From assembly GCF_017591425.1 (NCBI RefSeq), contig NW_024465423.1:124001-188000 (forward strand): a DNA stretch of 64,000 bases. Direction: 5' to 3'. Source of the DNA: Ochotona curzoniae. Taxonomy: Eukaryota > Chordata > Mammalia > Lagomorpha > Ochotonidae. Under the pieces are notes generated by a model. It did not search any database, had not been told where the DNA came from, and saw only the letters and a program-made list of their open reading frames with translations. This document shows positions 59,391 through 64,000 of the stretch, piece after piece; within the stretch, counting starts at the first letter, position 1, and every line of letters begins with the position of its first letter. The translations under genes were made by a program, and so were the position numbers.

Positions 59391-62300
59391 GTCTAACAAA
59401 TTATCAAACAGTATAAGTGCAAGCTAGTAATGATTAAACAACATACACATTACAGTTGATTACTAAGAACATTTAAAGGGAAATATGCTAAGTCCAAAAG
59501 AAAATTTGAATGTGATTCTACACAATATCTCAGGTTTTTGGTGTATCAAATATGTTAAGAGGCAAATGCATATCAATCACTCACAAGTTGAAAAATGCCA
59601 CCTACTTGGTAAACGATCTACCAATGGACGTCTAGGACACAATCAAGCATGAATCCTGCTGAAAATTACTAGAGGGCAAGTGATAACATAAGTCAACATG
59701 CCATAAACACATTTGAGAACATAGTGTACAGCATTTAATGAAAAAGCAATAGGAGGTTTACTTGAAATAAACAAAGAAATGTGTATACTAACAGGCCATG
59801 GAACCACAGAATGGATAGCAAACACCTTAGTAGAATTGTTGGTAGAATTATTGATAAAAGGGCAGGTTTTACAATTGAGACTATCACAGCAAAATCAGTT
59901 ATTTGTCAATAGGAGCATTTAAAGTCAAGGCTTCAAAAATTTAGAAAAATTAATTTATTGACAAATATCATTTAACTAAGTAAGTCAGTGAAGTTAAGAA
60001 TGAATATATAGAATAATACTATGTTACTAAACAGGTTAAAATTGGATCATTAATACTGTTAGCCCAGAGGACCTGAGGTAGGGGAAAAGCTCCTAGGTGG
60101 CACCAGAAGTTGCCACTCATTAAAATGGATCAAGCCACATTGGCAGCACTGCTTAAGAAGTGTGTGGTTTAGTTCAGGTGCAAATTTGGTGGCCTATGAA
60201 CATCAGTTTCCTCGCAAACCAATGAGCCTCACTTAGGAGTAGATCTCAATAAACTTGGTTTTGATATCATTCTAGTCTTTTTAGCTTTGGTGTTTCATTG
60301 TGATTTAGCATCTAACAAATAACATTTCACAAAAGCCAAGTTTCAGGTATTACTATTTCTTATTCTTCCAAAAAAAGAAATAATTAATCCAAATCTTTGT
60401 AAGTCATTAACAAGAAAATCTTGAAAGTGAGCAAATCCGTGCAGACTGTTTCTGATACTGTTAATTATAAAACCTGAGAAAAATGGAAGACAGAAAATTA
60501 AATAACCTTGCACAAATGTTTGTGCTTATGAGCATCTGTTTAGAACTCCCACCAAGATACTACTTGATAGAAACAAACTATTTGTCAAATACATCATCCA
60601 AATGAAATGAAAATTATCCCAAGAAAGCAGAGTTGATACAGGCTATACAGGTCAGTGAAAGGTTTAAAGCTGAAATCATTTCAAGAAAAGCTGATACCTT
60701 CATGGCCAGCAGCATATGTGAATGTGACAAAGGAAGATAAATCAAAGCAACTAAGATGCATCTACAAACAGCAAACATTGAACTGGCAAAAGCTGGAGCC
60801 ACACTCAAAAATTCAGAAAGGGCTCTCTGTTCTGGCTTATTCTGCTATATCTCATCCTTGAAAGTTTAGTAAAAAGTGATTAGACAAGAAAGGAAAACTC
60901 AAGGGATACATATTGGAAAGGAAGAATATGAAATTCTCCTTTTTATAGACAGTCTGATCCACAAACGTTAAGTGATATCTGGAGTTCCTTGGAGTAACGG
61001 GCAAAATGGCATTTTACAACTCAGAAGGAAGTTATAAGAAAGTAACGGTTGGGGGTGTCTCAGGCCAGGGCGTCTCATGCCAGGATCCCAGATGCCAGCC
61101 ACCACATGCACGTGGTAAGCTGGCCCTGGGCCTGCCTGGGCTCCAGGGGCTGCTCCCTTCAGGATGAGTACACTGAAGGGGAAGTCTCTGGGGCTGTGCG
61201 GGCCTGGGACCAGGGATCTGGGGACACCCACTGTAACCCTCATTGAGTGGTGGATGGGATTGGGAAGGGTGCAACCTTGGACTTCGGGGTTTAAAATTCT
61301 AGCAGCCTCCCAACTGCTGGGGGGTCTCAGGCCAGGGCGTCTCATGCCCGGATCCCAGATGCCAGCCACAACATGCATGTGGTCAGCTGTCCCCAGTCAG
61401 AAAGCAAGCCATTTGGCGCTAGGCTCTGCCTGCTGACCGCCATACCGGTAACTCTGAGGATTTGGTTCTTTCAATCACTGGTTAGGTAGCTCCCATTGAA
61501 ACCCACTTTGCTTACGGTATATGAATCTATTCTAAAGATTCCCAATGACAATGTTGACCGCCAAACACCAACCCTTGCAAAAGCTAGTGCTCAGGGCTTG
61601 TCCAACAAGCTCATATCCTATACCTGACATGATGATGTTTCAAGAAATGGGTCACATTATGCATGACCATGACATTAACTAGCACTTGAGAACCGTATCT
61701 GGGGGTAGATTCTGTGGGGAACATGTGGGACAAACCCTGTGCAAGTTCTAGCCCCACTGTTTAGCTCAAGAGCTAGTATGATGATGGACTGAGGTAGATG
61801 TGACCCAGGAGCATGCCATCACTCACACGTAAAGCAACTGGCAACAGTCTGGACTGGTCAGTGCAGCAGCACCCAGATGTACATCCTGAATGGGATGTGT
61901 GGCAGGCCGGGCTGCAACATTCACCAGCTCATACAAGACCAAATGGAAGGCTAGACTTCACTGGGCACTGGCATAAAACCCAACAGCACATATGAGAACT
62001 GGGTCTGGGAGTGGATCAAATTGACGAACTTGAGAAACTCCCCTGGCGAGTCATAGCTCCTGCTGGTGAATATGTGGTCCAGACCTGGGGGTTAAGACAA
62101 GCTGGGCAAGCTGGGCAAAGTAGCTCCAACAGTTGCGTACTGTGTCAATTGCTAATAGAATAGGGTATACCGGGCAGTACTAAGCCAACCTTAGCCCACA
62201 AGTGAAACTAGAGACCAGGAGGAAGCACAGGTCAAGCTGAGCTAGGATCTTGCACTGAGAGATCTGCGTGAGCCATGGACGCCAAGCCACAGTGTCTAAG

Positions 62301-64000
62301 GCAGAGGCCGGGCAGGTTGGGGACAGAGCCATGCTGAGTCAGAGCAACCACTGGCATGCATGCCATCTATGGCTGGGAACAGACCCAGATGGGGAGCAAA
62401 GGGAACACCCTAACTGGGTTGAGGTTCCCACCAGGGAGCTCATTGGATGGAATGGGGGCTGCATTCTGATCAGAATACAGTTGTAGTCTCCCTTGACAGA
62501 AGTGTGGACTGGGATGGAATGCACCAAACCGGGCCAGACACCAACACCCTCTGGTGTCCTGGAGGACTGGGACAGATGTGCGATGGACTAGGCAAGACCT
62601 CAAACCCCTACTGAGCCATGTGTGAGCTGTATGTGGGTATGGACATACCATGGCTGGGTTGAAACATCCTATAGCAAGGACCAGTTTGGGTTGAAGGCCA
62701 GTCAACAAAAGCCACTGTTCCTGCTGGGACAGGAGGTAGACTGAATAGGGCTGGCTCATGGACCCACTGGTAAGCGTGAAACCTGGCACTGGGAGAGGTT
62801 CTAATGAAGGAGCCTGAGAAACTCCTCTGGCAGGACACAAGCCTGGCAGGTAAGTGCAAGAAACATGATAGGAAACAGCCCAGAACAGGCCATGGAAAGT
62901 TACCCACTGGCATACAATTGGCAGGGGTCAGGGGAAGACCAGGCTGAATCTGTCCATGTCATCCACTGGCAAATTCAGGCAACAGAACAGTGTGGGTCGA
63001 GCGAGGTTTGGTTGCGACAAAGACCAGTGCACAATACGGAATACCAACGTGAGGTTGCCTATACCAAATGTGACTGCAGTGCCCATACAGCAAGCGTGAG
63101 AACCAGGAAGGTAAGGGGCAGAGTGAGCAGGGGGAATTTGGGGGGTGTTTCCCTTGCTGCACAGCCACTCCTTATGCAGAGCATGAGGTGGGAAGGGCGC
63201 AGACCTGACTAAATAAGGCTACAACACCTGTGTGCCTCATGTGCAAGCAGATCAGGGAAAAGCCAGGATGGGCGGATTATTTCTACTGGTGCAAACAAAA
63301 TTAGAGTGGGTGAGGGATGTTTAGGCTTGGCCACAGCATCAGCTGTCAGAAGCTGGGGGATAATTCTATGAAGTCAAACCACAGAAACACCCAGAGAGTG
63401 CATAATCCGGAAGTAGGCGAGGCCTAGAAAGGAAATAGTGGGATCCCCCTCTTGAGTTAAAACTTCCACAGAAGGACATGAAAACTAGGACAGGGGATGG
63501 GGTAGCTAGACAGAGAGACACCCAACATCATCTGTGTGGACTGCATAGTGGAGCTGGTTAGATGGAACTAAACATTAATACCCATTGACATATATCAGAG
63601 CCAAATGGGATGTGGGGCCGACTGGACTAGTCTGCTACATACTGGCATACCAGGGTAGGGGACAGGCCTGGTGGGAGTTATTGTGGGTCGCTCCAATGGG
63701 GCTGCAGCTCCCACTGGTGAATGTCAGGGCTGGGTATATGCTAGGCAGAAACAGGCTGGATTGCCACACCCGTTGGTTCCAGTGGAAGTCGGGGCTCGTA
63801 ACAGAACCAACCCAGCAATTGCAACCACCAGCTGAATGGGGCAATGGACTGTGCCAGGCCCTGTACTTGCTAGTGTATAAAAGAATCTGGGAACACCTCA
63901 AAGTTGTTTTTGAGATCTCCCCAATGGAACTGCTGGACTCGGAACCTTAACCAAGAAAAGACAGAAGCTACAACAAGTCAATCAACTACCTCAGCTAAAC
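59390..64000 (-). repeat. Large inverted repeat, arm 2 (runs off the window)
   Basis: Reverse complement of 41786-46396, collinear without indels and with three mismatches noted (see arm 1). Homology is still perfect at base 64000, so the true arm is longer than the 4611 bp visible. The spacer between the arms is 12,993 bp (46397-59389) and holds ERV-B, one 1-kb repeat and assorted L1/SINE debris. Confidence 0.96.
61045..64000 (+). repeat. Unclassified 3.2-kb repeat, copy C (partial)
   Basis: Plus-oriented copy inside arm 2, the mirror of copy B. It is truncated by the window end at a point equivalent to about 22920 of copy A. Confidence 0.78.

Noticed and set aside
41786..64000. Inverted repeat as the terminal repeats of a giant DNA transposon or provirus
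   Set aside because: The arms hold ordinary interspersed repeats, there is no transposase or short flanking duplication, and the homology runs off the window. A segmental inverted duplication or palindrome is simpler.
1..64000. Bacterial-type features (operons, ribosome-binding sites, CRISPR, origins)
   Set aside because: The window is mammalian; direct repeats present are SINE, LTR, L1 monomer or microsatellite, with no repeat-spacer array.
1..64000. tRNA or rRNA genes
   Set aside because: The only tRNA-like segments are the heads of CSINEs; no cloverleaf outside them was noticed.

Overview
This is a window of mammalian nuclear DNA that is almost entirely interspersed repeats. I see no intact host gene. 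The organism is most likely a lagomorph, and probably a pika (Ochotona). The evidence is many tRNA-derived C-type SINEs (CSINEs) with the lagomorph body and (AAAT)-rich tails, plus L1 elements that all share one 3' UTR. The species is inferred from repeat style, not proven.

Layout. Unassigned sequence (1-900). A decayed plus-strand betaretrovirus-like provirus, ERV-A (about 940-6280), with LTR end, PBS, gag, dUTPase/protease with G-patch, RT and RNase H, all broken. A plus-strand L1 (6281-11640) inserted in ERV-A and cut off in its 3' UTR. Old L1 debris and CSINEs (11641-15460). A CSINE split by a solo LTR with a 4-bp target-site duplication (15460-16310). A 5'-truncated L1 (16957-17580). A 1-kb repeat (17925-18955) and copy A of an unclassified repeat of about 3.2 kb (19860-23150). 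A multi-exon TSPY-like pseudogene on the minus strand (25203-26720). A complete but inactive minus-strand L1 with a tandem-monomer 5' UTR (26930-34020). A G+C-richer block, TTCC and TA microsatellites and old L1s (34020-41540). Arm 1 of a large inverted repeat (41786-46396). A minus-strand LTR element, ERV-B (47181-53080), that has LTRs, PBS, polypurine tract and 6-bp target-site duplication but almost no gag-pol. L1/CSINE debris and a GAACAA microsatellite (53081-56890), a second 1-kb repeat, then arm 2 (59390 to the window end).

Two observations stand out. First, two arms of at least 4.6 kb, in inverted orientation about 13 kb apart, are collinear without a net indel; I found only three mismatches in the stretches compared. 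Second, a TSPY-family (NAP-domain) pseudogene keeps its exon-intron structure. TSPY is a Y-linked ampliconic family in several mammals, and near-identical inverted arms are typical of Y palindromes. Together with the repeat density, this makes a Y-chromosome ampliconic origin a reasonable hypothesis. It is an inference, and an assembly artefact or an autosomal/X location must be excluded.
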